Below are positions 21,081-31,176 of a stretch of 64,000 nt of DNA, piece by piece. The DNA is from Cinnamomum chago (Eukaryota > Streptophyta > Magnoliopsida > Laurales > Lauraceae). The number at the start of each line of letters is the position of its first letter. Position 1 is the stretch's first letter. Position numbers and translations under genes: made by a program. The DNA is taken from the NCBI GenBank assembly GCA_038049695.1, contig CP142461.1:29829001-29893000 (forward strand). Reading direction: 5' to 3'. The notes beneath the pieces are model-generated. The model saw only the letters and a program-made list of their open reading frames with translations. It made no database searches and had not been told where the DNA came from.

Positions 21081-24000
21081 CTACAGAGAACTTCCTCTCT
21101 CTCTGACGTTCTGGTTGTAGCCCCTGGCTAGCTGCTGCTGGTAGACGGCTAGCCTCACTGCAGCTGCTTCCCTTCGCTCATCCGCTAAATCCAGCTCCCT
21201 GGCCACATTGGTTTCGTTCTGTCCCCGGTCAAAGAGTTCGGACCTCAAAGTGGGGAGGCCGATCTCTAGAGGGATGACTGCTTCCATGCCATAGGCGAGT
21301 GAGAAGGGGGTAGCCGAAGTGGAACGCCTCGGAGTAGTTCTGTAAGCCCACAGGACGCTCGGCAGTTCTTCCACCCATCTTCCCTTCGCTTGGTCCAGCC
21401 GTTTCTTGAGCCCATCGAGGATCACCTTGTTGGAGATCTCGGCCTGGCCGTTACTCTGTGGGTATGCTGGAGTGGAATAATGGATTCGGATGCCGAGCTC
21501 CTGGCAGAAGGTCTTGAAAAGTTTAGAGTCGAACTGAGTTCCGTTGTCCGAAACCAGCGCTCTGGGAATGCCAAACCTTGTGACGACATTCTTCCACACA
21601 AAATTCTTAGAGTCTCGCTCTGTGATAGATGAAAGTGGCTCTGCTTCAATCCATTTGGTGAAGTAATCTGTCGCCACAATAAGCCATCTCTTGTTCCCTG
21701 GGGTTCGGTGGAGCGGGCCCACTATGTCGAGCCCCCACTGGGCGAATGGCCACGGGCTAGAGAGCGGGCTGAGATCCTGCGCGGGCTGATGGAGAGAGTG
21801 TGAGAACTTCTGGCACTTCTCGCACTTCTTCGCATATACCTGCGCATCTTTCTGCATATACGGCCACCAGTAACCCTGGCTGATGGCCCGGTAGGCTAGG
21901 GACCTTCCTCCGATATGGCTCCCGCAGATTCCTTCGTGTATCTCGAAAAGGAGGTCCTCGACCTTACTTGGATGGACGCACTGGAGGTACGGTCCCGAGA
22001 ACGATTTCCTATAGAGCTTGACCTCGGGAGATAGCCAGAACCGGGCTGCCTTGAGTCTGACCCGGTGGGCCTCGCCACTGTCCTCGGGAAGCCTGTCGTC
22101 CCTAAGGTAGGTGATAATGGGGTCCATCCAGCTCGGGCCGAGACCGATGCATAACACTTCCCGAGGTGAACGGAGTTCAATGCTGGGTGCAGCTAATGAT
22201 CCGACTTCGATGCTTCTCTTTTTTCCTGCCTCAACAGCGCTGGCCAAGTTCGCAAGAGCATCTGCGTGAGAGTTAACTTCTCTGCCAATCTGCTTGACTA
22301 TGGCCGTGTGGAACTGAGAGAGCTGCTTCTTAGTCAGGGCCAAATACGCGGCCATCCGGTCGTCGCGAGCCTGATAGTCCCCGGTCAGCTGGTTTGTCAC
22401 CAACTGTGAATCGCTGAAGACCACCAGCTGTTGAGCTCCGAGGATATGGGCGCTATTCAGTCCGGCCAAAAGGGCTTCATACTCGGCCTCATTGTTTGAC
22501 GCCTTGAAGTCTAAGGTCAGAGCCTGCTCGATGACCAGTCCTTCTGGCGATTGGAGAACAACTCCTGCTCCGGCTCTTCTCGAGGTGGAAGATCCATCGA
22601 CGAAGACTTTCCAAACTGGGGTCTCGGCTGGGCATGGTGATTGTTCAAAACCCGTGGAAGCCCCGTGCTCCTCACCCCCCAGTTCGGTGCCGAGCTGGGT
22701 TGGTGCCGAACTCGAATCAAATTCGGCAAGGAAATCTGCCAGCACCTGGGCTTTTATCGCTGTCCGTGGCTGATACTGAATCTCATACTGCCCCAGTTCG
22801 ACAGCCCATCGGGAGATTCTTCCTGAAAAGTCAGCCTTTCTAAAAACAGACTGGAGTGGGTGCTCCGTAACAACCACAATAGAATGGGTTTGAAAGTAAT
22901 GGGAGAGCTTTCGCGAGGCGCTAACCAGCGCCAAGGCGAGCTTCTCTAGAGGCAGATACCCGGTCTCGGCATCAATAAGGGTCTTGCTCGTATAATACAC
23001 TGGTTTTTGAACCGTGTCCTCTTCTCGGATGAGGACTGAGCTGACCGCATGATCCGAGACCGCCAAATATATATACAGGGTTTCCCCGGGGGTCGGGGTT
23101 GATAACAATGGTGGTGAAGAAAGGTAAGCCTTAAGCTGCTGTAAGGCATGGTCACATTCTGGGGTCCATTGGAATTTAGAACTTTTTCTAAGAAGCTGAA
23201 AGAAAGGTCGGCACTTATCTGAAGATTTGCTGATAAAGCGATTCAGTGCCGCGGCCATCCCTGTAAGCTTCTGAACCTCCTTGGCCGAAGTGGGACTCTG
23301 CACTCTGAGGATAGCCGAGATCTGATCTGGGTCTGCCTCAATGCCTCTGCGCGTAACCAAGCTGCCCAAAAACTTGCCGGAGCCAACACCGAAGGCGCAC
23401 TTCGAGGCGTTAAGCTTCAGCCGGAACTCCTTTAGAGTGGCGAAGACCTCGGCCAAGTCTGACAGATGATCCCGCGCCTGCTTGGATTTGACCACCATGT
23501 CATCGATGTAGACCTCTACGGTTTTGCCGAGCTGACCGTGGAACATCTTGGTAACGAGCCTCTGGTAGGTGGCTCCTGCATTCTTCAGTCCGAACGGCAT
23601 CACCTTATAGCAGTAGGTTCCCCTGGGCGTGATAAAAGCTGTTTTCTCTTCGTCTGGCCCAAATAGTGGGATCTGGTGATAGCCGCGGTAGGTGTCGAGG
23701 AAGCTCATTCTGTCGTGCCCGGCCGTGGCGTCGATCAACTGGTCAATCTTTGGGAGGGGAAAGCTATCCTTGGGACAGGCCTTGTTGAGGTCGGTAAAGT
23801 CGACGCACACCCTCCACTTGCCAGTCTTCTTCCTGACGACCACCGGATTGGCTAACCAGGTCGGGTATTGAACCTCCCTGATAGCATCGGCCTCAAGCAG
23901 CTTATCCACTTCCTCGACGACGGCTTCGGTCTGTGGGACCCCTGTCCTGCGGGCTTTCTGCATCACAGGTTTGTGGTTAGGGTCAACATTCAGTCTATAA

Positions 24001-26762
24001 CACATTACCTCGGGGTCGACGCCAGGCATCTCCTGAGGTGTCCAGGCGAAGGCATCTCTGTTCTGCACCAGGAACTGGGCCAGTTCGGACCTCTCTGGTT
24101 CTCCGAGCTGGCTGCCGAGCAGGAAGAACCGATCCGGGTCCTTTGGGTCGATCCGGATTTCGGTCAATTCCTCCACGCTCTTCCTGCCTGGATCTTGGCC
24201 GAGCTCATCCAGCCCCTGCTCCAGGTTCTTCTCCATCTCGGCCACATTGACCTCCTTGGGCTCTTGCTCCCCAGGTACTACAGCGGTCAGGCACTGCTTG
24301 GCTGCCCGCTGATCTCCTCTGACCGTGATGATTTCAACTCGGCCGCTCTTTCCCTCCCACGGAAATTTCAGCTTCTGATGAAGGGTGGAAGGGACTGCTT
24401 CCAGGCTGTGGAGCCAAGACCTGCCCATTATAGCATTGTAGGGAGAGGGTGCGTCGATCACCATGAAGGTTGCCATGACAGACGCGCCACCGACCTCGAC
24501 CTTGAACGTCACTTTCCCCTTAGGATAGACAGGTTTGGCACTGAAGCCGATAAGGGGAACTCGAGCCTCCTGCAGATCTTTCTCCGTCAGTCCCATCCTT
24601 CGAAAGCTGTCGAAATAGAGGACCTCGGAAGAACTACCGGGGTCAACAAGGACTTTCTTCACAGTGCAATTCTTCACGCCCTGTTTAGAGCAGTCAAACT
24701 TCAGAGTGACGATCAGGGGGTCGTTGTGGGGGAGCTGCACCCCTTCCAGATCTGCATCAGTGAACCTGATCTCGGGACGCTCCCGCCGAGCCCTTTTCTG
24801 TGCCGGGCCGAGCTCGGCGGCCATGACCTGCTTGCCGTGAGCGGCTTTCCTGGCTTCGGCACGGGCTTGATTACTCCCCTTGGGTGGGGGCGCCAGATGG
24901 ATAACGTCAATTATCTTCTCTGTCCCGTCGCTGTCGTGACCCCCCTCGTCTCGGCGCGAGGCTCGGGTGTCGACCCTGGTTTCTCTCCTGACGAACTCTT
25001 GCAGGTGTCCATCCTGGACAAGCTTCTCCAAATGCGACCGCAGTATCCTGCAATCTTCAGTCTTGTGGCCGCCCTCCTTGTGATAGGAACAGAACTTCGT
25101 CTGATCTCGTCTAGAAGGGTCGCCTTGCATGGGCTCTGGCCAGCTGAAGTACGGCCTGCTCTTGATCTTATACATGATTTTGTGGATTGGCATCTTGAAG
25201 ACCGTGTTGACCCCCCGATACGCGTCCTCGGATAGCCTGGGCCTTTTGCTCCTTGCCGAGGCGAACGTGTGAGTCCTTGCCGAGCTTGTAGACACCCAAC
25301 CCCTGTCTGAGTCACCTCTTCGTCGCTCATCTCGCCGAGGCTCATTCCTCAGAAACGGTCCCCCGTCCTTCTTGGGGGGCCTCTCACCTCGGTCTCGGTT
25401 TCTTTGCACGGTTCCATGGCTTTCCCGAGCACGGGCCTGGTCATCCTCTTGAGCAATGTACCGGTTGGCGATGGACATGAGCGCTGCTATGGAAGAGACC
25501 GGGTTCCTGGCCAGGTCCTTGCGAAGGTCGCTGTCTGGGAGCAAGGCATTCTGAAATGCGAAGACGGCAACCTCGTCCTTGGAATTCTCAATCTGACTGT
25601 AGACCGCCCAGAAGCGCTTGGCGAATTGGGTGACGTTCTCTCCCTGCTTCATCTTCATGGCCATGATGTCTGCATCTGTCTTCGGGAGGACTCTGTAGGC
25701 CTGGAACTTATTCATAAAGGACTGCTGGAGTTGCTGCCAACTCGAGACGGATCCCTCTGAGAGCGCACAGAACCACTTCAGGGGGAGGTCGCCCAAGCTG
25801 GAGGAAAAGACTCGGCAGTTCAGATGGCCCTCGTCTCCCCAGACAGACATCCTCTGAGAGAAGTGCCTGAGATGTGTAGCTGGATCCGAGACCCCATCAT
25901 AGGTGACGAATCTTGGTACGGTGAACTTCTTCGGTAATGGGTACCTCCTGATATCTGGGGAGAAAGGAGAAGCGCCGAGATCAACGGGGTCGCAACAAGC
26001 ATTGTTTTGGTCTCGGCCGAAGCCGGCTACTTCCAGGTTGCGCTGGACCGTTTCCCTTATGTGCGCGTCCAGCCATTCTTGATTATGATACGTACCCTCC
26101 GGAATGGTCTCGGACGCCTTCCTCGAGTAGCTACGGCTAGTGCTTGAGCCTTCATCTCGGGTTCGGTCGTCCCTTTTCCTGTTCAAGCGGTCCCTCAGGT
26201 CCTCCTTTGAGGAAGAGATGCGCGTGACACGAGTAACTCCCCTCTCGTGTTGTGGCGATCGCTGCTGCTGCCGAGATCGCTGCTGCTGGGATCGCTCCCG
26301 ACGAGTCCGCTGCTGCCTTGGCGAACCAGTGGCTCTTTCCAACTGCTGCTGGAGCTGCCAGATCAGAGCATCTCTCTCCTTGATGGCCTCATTCTGTGCT
26401 TTAATCTCCAGAAGGGTGGAGTCCAAGTCGTCATCAGGGCTGTAGTCCTCATCCTCAGTATCTTCAACGTCCTCCACCCGGCCCTCAACGTCCTCCACTT
26501 GGCCCGGGGGGCGTGTTCCATCGACCACTGGAGACTTATCCCGCTGGCCTCCCCCGGTCAGGAGACCTGTAGGCTGCTGGGTGTCTCCCTTCCCGGGAGC
26601 GGACTCCGAGCGGAGGTCACGCTCCTGAACGTTGATCCGGATGAGAGCACGTTCAGCATCGTCCTCTGTGACTGGTTGCTTCCCAGCCCTCTGGTTGGCA
26701 GGGGGCGGCCTTGCAGGCTTTGTCTTGGAAGTTTCTCCATCTTTCGCAGCTCTCCTCGTCAT
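21081..26762 (-). CDS. gag-pol: Gag-pol polyprotein of the Tat retrotransposon
   Basis: One uninterrupted 1,893-codon frame. Residues 1-270 are a charged leader with Gln/Arg repeats. Gag capsid lies at ~270-440, with a zinc-knuckle-like C-x2-H-x4-H-x4-C at 558-571. The aspartic protease motif is VDPGSS at 706-711 (Pro where many have Ser/Thr). Reverse transcriptase is at ~960-1140 with YIDD at 1085-1088. A first RNase H-like region is at ~1225-1345, and a second, plant-type RNase H at ~1384-1510 has VDGSS, NNEAEYEAL, SDSQLV and HADALANLAS. Integrase has a zinc finger (H1609, H1616, C1647, C1650) and catalytic D1679, D1739 and E1775 with the usual 35-residue gap. The frame stops after residue 1893, cutting off the C-terminal integrase tail through a shift at a GA run near 21095-21104. 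It is transcribed from the 5' LTR at 26821-27561. Confidence 0.95.
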   Translation of the reverse strand: MTRRAAKDGETSKTKPARPPPANQRAGKQPVTEDDAERALIRINVQERDLRSESAPGKGDTQQPTGLLTGGGQRDKSPVVDGTRPPGQVEDVEGRVEDVEDTEDEDYSPDDDLDSTLLEIKAQNEAIKERDALIWQLQQQLERATGSPRQQRTRRERSQQQRSRQQQRSPQHERGVTRVTRISSSKEDLRDRLNRKRDDRTRDEGSSTSRSYSRKASETIPEGTYHNQEWLDAHIRETVQRNLEVAGFGRDQNNACCDPVDLGASPFSPDIRRYPLPKKFTVPRFVTYDGVSDPATHLRHFSQRMSVWGDEGHLNCRVFSSSLGDLPLKWFCALSEGSVSSWQQLQQSFMNKFQAYRVLPKTDADIMAMKMKQGENVTQFAKRFWAVYSQIENSKDEVAVFAFQNALLPDSDLRKDLARNPVSSIAALMSIANRYIAQEDDQARARESHGTVQRNRDRGERPPKKDGGPFLRNEPRRDERRRGDSDRGWVSTSSARTHTFASARSKRPRLSEDAYRGVNTVFKMPIHKIMYKIKSRPYFSWPEPMQGDPSRRDQTKFCSYHKEGGHKTEDCRILRSHLEKLVQDGHLQEFVRRETRVDTRASRRDEGGHDSDGTEKIIDVIHLAPPPKGSNQARAEARKAAHGKQVMAAELGPAQKRARRERPEIRFTDADLEGVQLPHNDPLIVTLKFDCSKQGVKNCTVKKVLVDPGSSSEVLYFDSFRRMGLTEKDLQEARVPLIGFSAKPVYPKGKVTFKVEVGGASVMATFMVIDAPSPYNAIMGRSWLHSLEAVPSTLHQKLKFPWEGKSGRVEIITVRGDQRAAKQCLTAVVPGEQEPKEVNVAEMEKNLEQGLDELGQDPGRKSVEELTEIRIDPKDPDRFFLLGSQLGEPERSELAQFLVQNRDAFAWTPQEMPGVDPEVMCYRLNVDPNHKPVMQKARRTGVPQTEAVVEEVDKLLEADAIREVQYPTWLANPVVVRKKTGKWRVCVDFTDLNKACPKDSFPLPKIDQLIDATAGHDRMSFLDTYRGYHQIPLFGPDEEKTAFITPRGTYCYKVMPFGLKNAGATYQRLVTKMFHGQLGKTVEVYIDDMVVKSKQARDHLSDLAEVFATLKEFRLKLNASKCAFGVGSGKFLGSLVTRRGIEADPDQISAILRVQSPTSAKEVQKLTGMAAALNRFISKSSDKCRPFFQLLRKSSKFQWTPECDHALQQLKAYLSSPPLLSTPTPGETLYIYLAVSDHAVSSVLIREEDTVQKPVYYTSKTLIDAETGYLPLEKLALALVSASRKLSHYFQTHSIVVVTEHPLQSVFRKADFSGRISRWAVELGQYEIQYQPRTAIKAQVLADFLAEFDSSSAPTQLGTELGGEEHGASTGFEQSPCPAETPVWKVFVDGSSTSRRAGAGVVLQSPEGLVIEQALTLDFKASNNEAEYEALLAGLNSAHILGAQQLVVFSDSQLVTNQLTGDYQARDDRMAAYLALTKKQLSQFHTAIVKQIGREVNSHADALANLASAVEAGKKRSIEVGSLAAPSIELRSPREVLCIGLGPSWMDPIITYLRDDRLPEDSGEAHRVRLKAARFWLSPEVKLYRKSFSGPYLQCVHPSKVEDLLFEIHEGICGSHIGGRSLAYRAISQGYWWPYMQKDAQVYAKKCEKCQKFSHSLHQPAQDLSPLSSPWPFAQWGLDIVGPLHRTPGNKRWLIVATDYFTKWIEAEPLSSITERDSKNFVWKNVVTRFGIPRALVSDNGTQFDSKLFKTFCQELGIRIHYSTPAYPQSNGQAEISNKVILDGLKKRLDQAKGRWVEELPSVLWAYRTTPRRSTSATPFSLAYGMEAVIPLEIGLPTLRSELFDRGQNETNVARELDLADERREAAAVRLAVYQQQLARGYNQNVRERGSSL

Positions 26763-26800
26763 GGTGTTTAGGAATAGGAATAGGAAAGATTATAGAAGTC

Positions 26801-26818
26801 TTCCCACAGACGGCGCCA
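26801..26818 (-). other. Primer-binding site, tRNA-Asp type
   Basis: On the minus strand, two bases inside the 5' LTR, the sequence is TGGCGCCGTCTGTGGGAA. The first ten bases fit the 3' end of plant tRNA-Asp. This places the 5' LTR at 26821-27561 and fixes the element's orientation. Confidence 0.85.
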
Positions 26819-26820
26819 AT

Positions 26821-27561
26821 TGTAAGTGCAAGAAATAATAATACTCACAAGATCAGGATGCCTCTCAGGACTTACTCAATGCATGGAGGAGATAGCTGCG
26901 ACGATCTGAACCTGAAAGAGGAGGAAGACAAAGGTCAGAGGACCCTGGCTCTGGGCAGCGCAGGGCCCTCCGATGCTTAAGTCAGCAATGGATCGAAGAA
27001 GAAGAAGAAGAAGAAAGACTGAGTGTCTATGTGAGAGTCCTTACCCCTTTCTCCCTTTGGCTCGTGCCTTATATATGGAACAGTCTGGGGTGAGTGTCAG
27101 TGGGCTTGGTGATGCGACCTGGGTCACATCAGCTCACAAAGTCATTAATGAAGATCCATCATAGCCCTCTTTGTATTTAATGTGGGTCCGATCAGCCCAC
27201 ACTACATTTAATGTGGGTCCGATCAGCCCACAATGCATTTAATGCCAGTCACATTGGGCCTGATCTTGCCCTGATCTGGTGGTGGCTGAAGTCCCATCAG
27301 ATCCCTTCCTTGGGCCTAGCCACGACAGGGCCGTGGCTGTTAGCTGCAAGCGCAATACTGCATTGCCGAGCTTGCGTTGCCGAGACTGAACGGAATGCGC
27401 GCCGAACTGAATTCTGTTCGGCCGAGATCAGCACGTAGTGCCGAGACCGATATGGGTCGGATCGTAGCCGAGATCAAGGGACGTGGTCCCCCATACAGTA
27501 GCTAACCGAGCACACCCTAGCCGAGACCAAGAGAAACTGGCTCACGAAATGGGCCCCCACA
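26821..27561 (-). repeat. 5' LTR of the Tat element
   Basis: 741 bp, 99.6% identical to the 3' LTR. A TATA-like TATATAAGG on the minus strand at about 27068-27077 would drive gag-pol. It shares the internal 31-bp tandem repeat with its partner. Confidence 0.93.
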
Positions 27562-27566
27562 TTGTA
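27562..27566. repeat. Target-site duplication, right copy (TTGTA)
   Basis: Identical to 16301-16305. Confidence 0.9.
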
Positions 27567-29375
27567 AATGGGCAATTTAGGGTGCATTTGTATCAGGCAA
27601 TTGAATTCAAGGAATTCTTTTACGTATTTGTAGTAGTAATTAAAGAAATAAAGAGATAAAGGTGGGAAATGAATAATCCCCTCCTAAATAGAAAATGAAT
27701 CAAGAGGAGATTAGAAATGAATGTGTAGCCATAATCTTAATAAATTATATATGAGGGTCAATTTATTTGCAATAGAATACGTAGAAATTCATGGTCAAAC
27801 GAGTTGTACAAAAGGTTTATTGAAAATGTATGTGTTAATGATATATAAGGTGATGGGTGACAGATGTAAGGTAGCAACTAACAATACAGAATGAAGCAAC
27901 TTTACTCATATTTGAATTGCTAAGGTGAGTAGAGGTATTCATTTTTCACACTCTTTGGGTTTTTACCAAAAACATCATCAAATATCTTTATACCTTTAAA
28001 AGTATTCTCAAATGCATGCAATACTCAAAAGTATCTTAAACAGCAAACTTCATTTTTTTTCTAGACTAAAATGCCTCTCACTCTATGCTTGGTACTGTAA
28101 GCGACGACACCACTCCTTTGAGCAGGAAGATCCGGCAATCCATGAGAAACTGCATATCTATGTCGGGTGGGGCAAGGGCGATGTAGAGTGATGCATTATA
28201 TTAGTGCTGAAAGCACGTCACACTTCCTTTTGTGGCTTTCTTATTTTGGAAAGAACAGTCTATTATTCTATTATACTTTTGTTCTTTTAGATCTATGCAA
28301 TGTTTTCGGCTGGCTTGGGCAGATGTGAGAGTTGTAATTAATAATAAATGTCCTTTTGTTTTATCAACTTTAATGCTAATGCTACTTTGAAAATGTTGCC
28401 TATTCTCTGATATTGTCTCTGTTATATTTACACAAGCTTATGCAATTTGAAATTCAGTCACAAAACCCTATAACACATTCTAGGAACTCTACTGTTGAAG
28501 CCTGAACAGTCTAAAGATTAATCCCATATCTTCATATTTCACATTGAAAGGAGTGGGTCCCATTGCATGCATGATTGGGCATTGTAAACATGATGGGTCA
28601 CTAATTTGACATGACTTCATTTGATTTGAGGATATATATATACAGGGAGGAAATAGAGATTACCACTATGTGGGGGCACGAGATACTAACCAGCATGTGT
28701 TAGACGATTGGAGTGTGATGTCTGTGTGACGAGAGATCTAAATAAAGACTCATCCAATTAATGAGTAGGGGAGAGAGAGATGAATTCCATCCAAGTCCAA
28801 CTTTCAAAGACCTTTCTTTTTGTTGGTTTTTGGTAATTATTTGTGGAGACAAGACAGAGGGAAAAGCAGGAGGAAGAAAGAGACGTGTCATTGCGGGCTA
28901 ATTATTACCAGTTTCCGTCCCTTCTGAATTGTCTCCAACTCTCCATCTCCTGTCAGGAAAAAATTCACAACTCAGATGCGGGACTGAGAGATTTACTACC
29001 TTTAATACAAATTGCAACTAGCAAGCAGAGGCCATTTTCCTTTCCCCCCCTTTCTCCTTCAATTCGATGGGGATGGTTTCCGAAATTCGAACCGATTGCC
29101 CCTCTCTTCTCTCACTTTCACAATCCTCCCTCCCTCTGCATTTATTTCTTGTCACTGACTGGCATTTGCAACGTGTACATTAGCCCTCTGCAACTCAAAA
29201 CAAATTTTATACACTATATAGTGGGGTCCACCGATATGATGATCTAACCCTCCTACGTACTTATGAGAAGATTTTTTTTCATGCGCACTACACATCCCCA
29301 GCAACCCACTCTATGTGTTTGTTTGCATGGAATAGAGTTGGTTGGAATTCATGGTGAAATGTGTTATAAGAAATT
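27567..29375. other. Intergenic sequence, no gene recognised
   Basis: The stretch 27580-27800 shares words (GAAAATGAATCAA, GGGAAATGAAT) with 31380-31500 and 48210-48260, suggesting a diverged MITE family whose ends could not be set. No gene was recognised. Confidence 0.4.
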
Positions 29376-29388
29376 ATTATTGAATTGG

Positions 29389-29567
29389 TTTTTTTTTTTT
29401 TTTTTTTGCTAATCGGTTGATTCCTAATATTTTGGGCTGGACTAATCCATCCGGGCCGAAAAGGAAGTCGAATAAACTTCCCTTGTAGTTCTATTATGAT
29501 AGTGCAGTTTCGAACCTACAACTTCCTAATGAAAACTGTGGTCTTAGGCCAACTAAGCTACCCCTTG
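29389..29567 (-). mobile_element. tRNA-derived SINE 1
   Basis: On the minus strand, box A TAGCTTAGTTGG (29549-29560) and box B GGTTCGAAAC (29507-29516) form a Pol III promoter near the 5' end. A body follows that shares its 3' part with SINE 2, ending in a poly-A tail (T-run at 29389-29407 on the plus strand). ATTATTGAATTGG at 29376-29388 recurs at 29810-29822, on the far side of both SINEs, and fits as this SINE's target duplication. Confidence 0.7.
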
Positions 29568-29574
29568 AAGTTGA

Positions 29575-29794
29575 TTTTTTTTTTTTTTGCTAACGGAGGG
29601 TTCCCAATCCTTTAGACTGGACTATTCCCTCCAGGTCCAGAGAGAAGCCGGGTAAAACCCCTATGGCCCCTAGGTGGTAACACAAGTGGACTCAACCTTC
29701 GATTCCTGAAGAATGGGAACCGGGAGTCAATACCAGGACCTCTAGCTCCGGAAGAGAGAGGAACCGTGATCCTTACCACTCGGCTAACCCCTTG
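29575..29794 (-). mobile_element. tRNA-derived SINE 2, inserted beside SINE 1
   Basis: Minus-strand box A TAGCCGAGTGGTAAGG lies at 29771-29786 and a weaker box B-like GTATTGACTCCC lies further in. The 3' part matches SINE 1 (GGACTA..CC, CCCAAT, GCTAA before the tail) and ends in a poly-A tail. GAAGTTGATT and GGAGTTGATT flank it, a probable TSD. It therefore landed next to the already inserted SINE 1. Confidence 0.65.
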
Positions 29795-29822
29795 GGGTTT
29801 TTGGAGTTGATTATTGAATTGG

Positions 29823-31084
29823 TGAACGGCAAAAGAAATGAGGAAAGATGTAGGGGCCCACTTTTGATCGGTGTAACTCCTTTCACTCTCTAATCCTTGC
29901 ATGATATGCAATTATGTCCAATTTAATGTTCACTAAACCTTTGCTTGTCCTCGGATTGAATATCAAATAAATCTATGATTAAAAAGGCCATTAAACTTTT
30001 ATAAATCAAGGGCTAAAATAATCTCATGGGGCTGATTTTTTGCACCATCCTAATCCATGAAGAGACCTTTCTATCCATCCAACCACTAGTGATAAGAAAA
30101 CATCCAAGTAGGCCCCACGAGCTAGACTCCATCCACCATGCAGTATGCTTGTAGGTGAGGTGAAAATCTTCCTATATACCGGACCTCACTTTAGCATGAT
30201 TTCATCCACTATGCTGATGCCTGGATGATTATTTTCAAATATCCCATAATAAATTTCTAATAAAACTGGATATTATTTGATGGCTATTTATGGATCTTTG
30301 CCTTCACATCTTTAATTTTAGCCACTTTTCAAGAATGCATTCCTTAGAATCCATAGGATTTCGTTTATATGCCCCAGCTTGCATCTCATCAAAGCTAAAA
30401 ATGAGGGCTCATGCTCAGGTGAGGTCGTGTGTCATAAGAGACATCATGCATGCTTACCCCCTTTTTCTAAGCTCGCATGACCCCTTATGATCAATAAAAC
30501 CCTCTAACGCTCACAAGTCTTAATTGGACACTCATTCCACTGCTACAAATAATTAAAAAAAAAAAACGTGCCTTCTAAAACTGCTAAATTTAAAGGCCAT
30601 AGATCATGGGGCTAGGTCAATTTAAAGGAGTTGAGATTTTGCACGCATGTAGTTCTCATCTAAAGGTCCTTTGATCCCCTAAAAAAAATCTACTTCCACA
30701 GAAGAGGGAATGCAACCGTGCACTAAAAAGAAATCTTAAGAGGGGATTTATGAGGCTCACATATGAAATATTGTAGTCAAAATCATCCTCATATCCCATA
30801 ATCCACATGCATATAGAGTAGTAGCTGGTACAGGACATTGACTCTAATTCCTATAAGGAGAACCAGGGTTTAAGCTCCTCTTCCCTGTTGAAGGACATCT
30901 GGTATGATAGCCTGCCCAAAAAAGAAGAAGAAGATAAAAGAAGAAAAAAATCATTGGACAAAATTTATTTAAATTGGAGCCATGGCTACAATCTAATTGC
31001 TCACATCACTTTCTAGATGGGAGAATATGATGATGTGATTAGTGATTTTAAATGGATTAGATTTTAAAAGCAGGTGGTCCAGCA
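29823..31084. other. Intergenic sequence, no gene recognised
   Basis: AT-rich, with only short frames and no recognisable element ends. Confidence 0.4.
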
Positions 31085-31176
31085 ATTTTAATTTTTTTTA
31101 GCTTCGTCAGGGATTTGAACTCACGCCCTTTGCTCACACGTCTCTAACCAGCTGGGCTAGGGCTGTGGGGCTCCAC
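31085..31176 (-). mobile_element. tRNA-like SINE fragment
   Basis: The minus strand carries box A TAGCCCAGCTGGTTAGAG (31142-31159) and box B GAGTTCAAATCC (31111-31122). The sequence ends in AGCTAAAAAAAATT, an A-rich tail. No acceptor-stem pairing was found, so it is a SINE or retroposed tRNA relic and not a working tRNA gene. Confidence 0.55.

Larger units (their letters stand above)
16306..27561 (-). mobile_element. Full-length Tat-lineage Ty3/gypsy LTR retrotransposon (11,256 bp)
   Basis: The element is bounded by 741-bp LTRs (16306-17046 and 26821-27561) and a perfect 5-bp TSD. In its own (minus-strand) order it has 5' LTR, tRNA-Asp-type primer site, one gag-pol frame (protease, reverse transcriptase, RNase H, a second RNase H, integrase), a 49-bp tandem array, an extra gene encoded on the opposite strand, polypurine tract and 3' LTR. 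The second, plant-type RNase H and the extra frame near the 3' LTR are known marks of the Tat group. The LTRs differ at only 3 of 741 positions (16452/26967, 16600/27115, 16861/27376), so insertion is recent. The gag-pol frame ends early through a probable 2-bp slippage, so this copy may not be autonomous. Confidence 0.95.

Noticed and set aside
23868-25235. 455-codon frame on the plus strand
   Set aside because: It lies exactly antisense to the gag-pol frame and arises from its codon bias; no family resemblance. It is separate from the real opposite-strand gene at 17714-19939.
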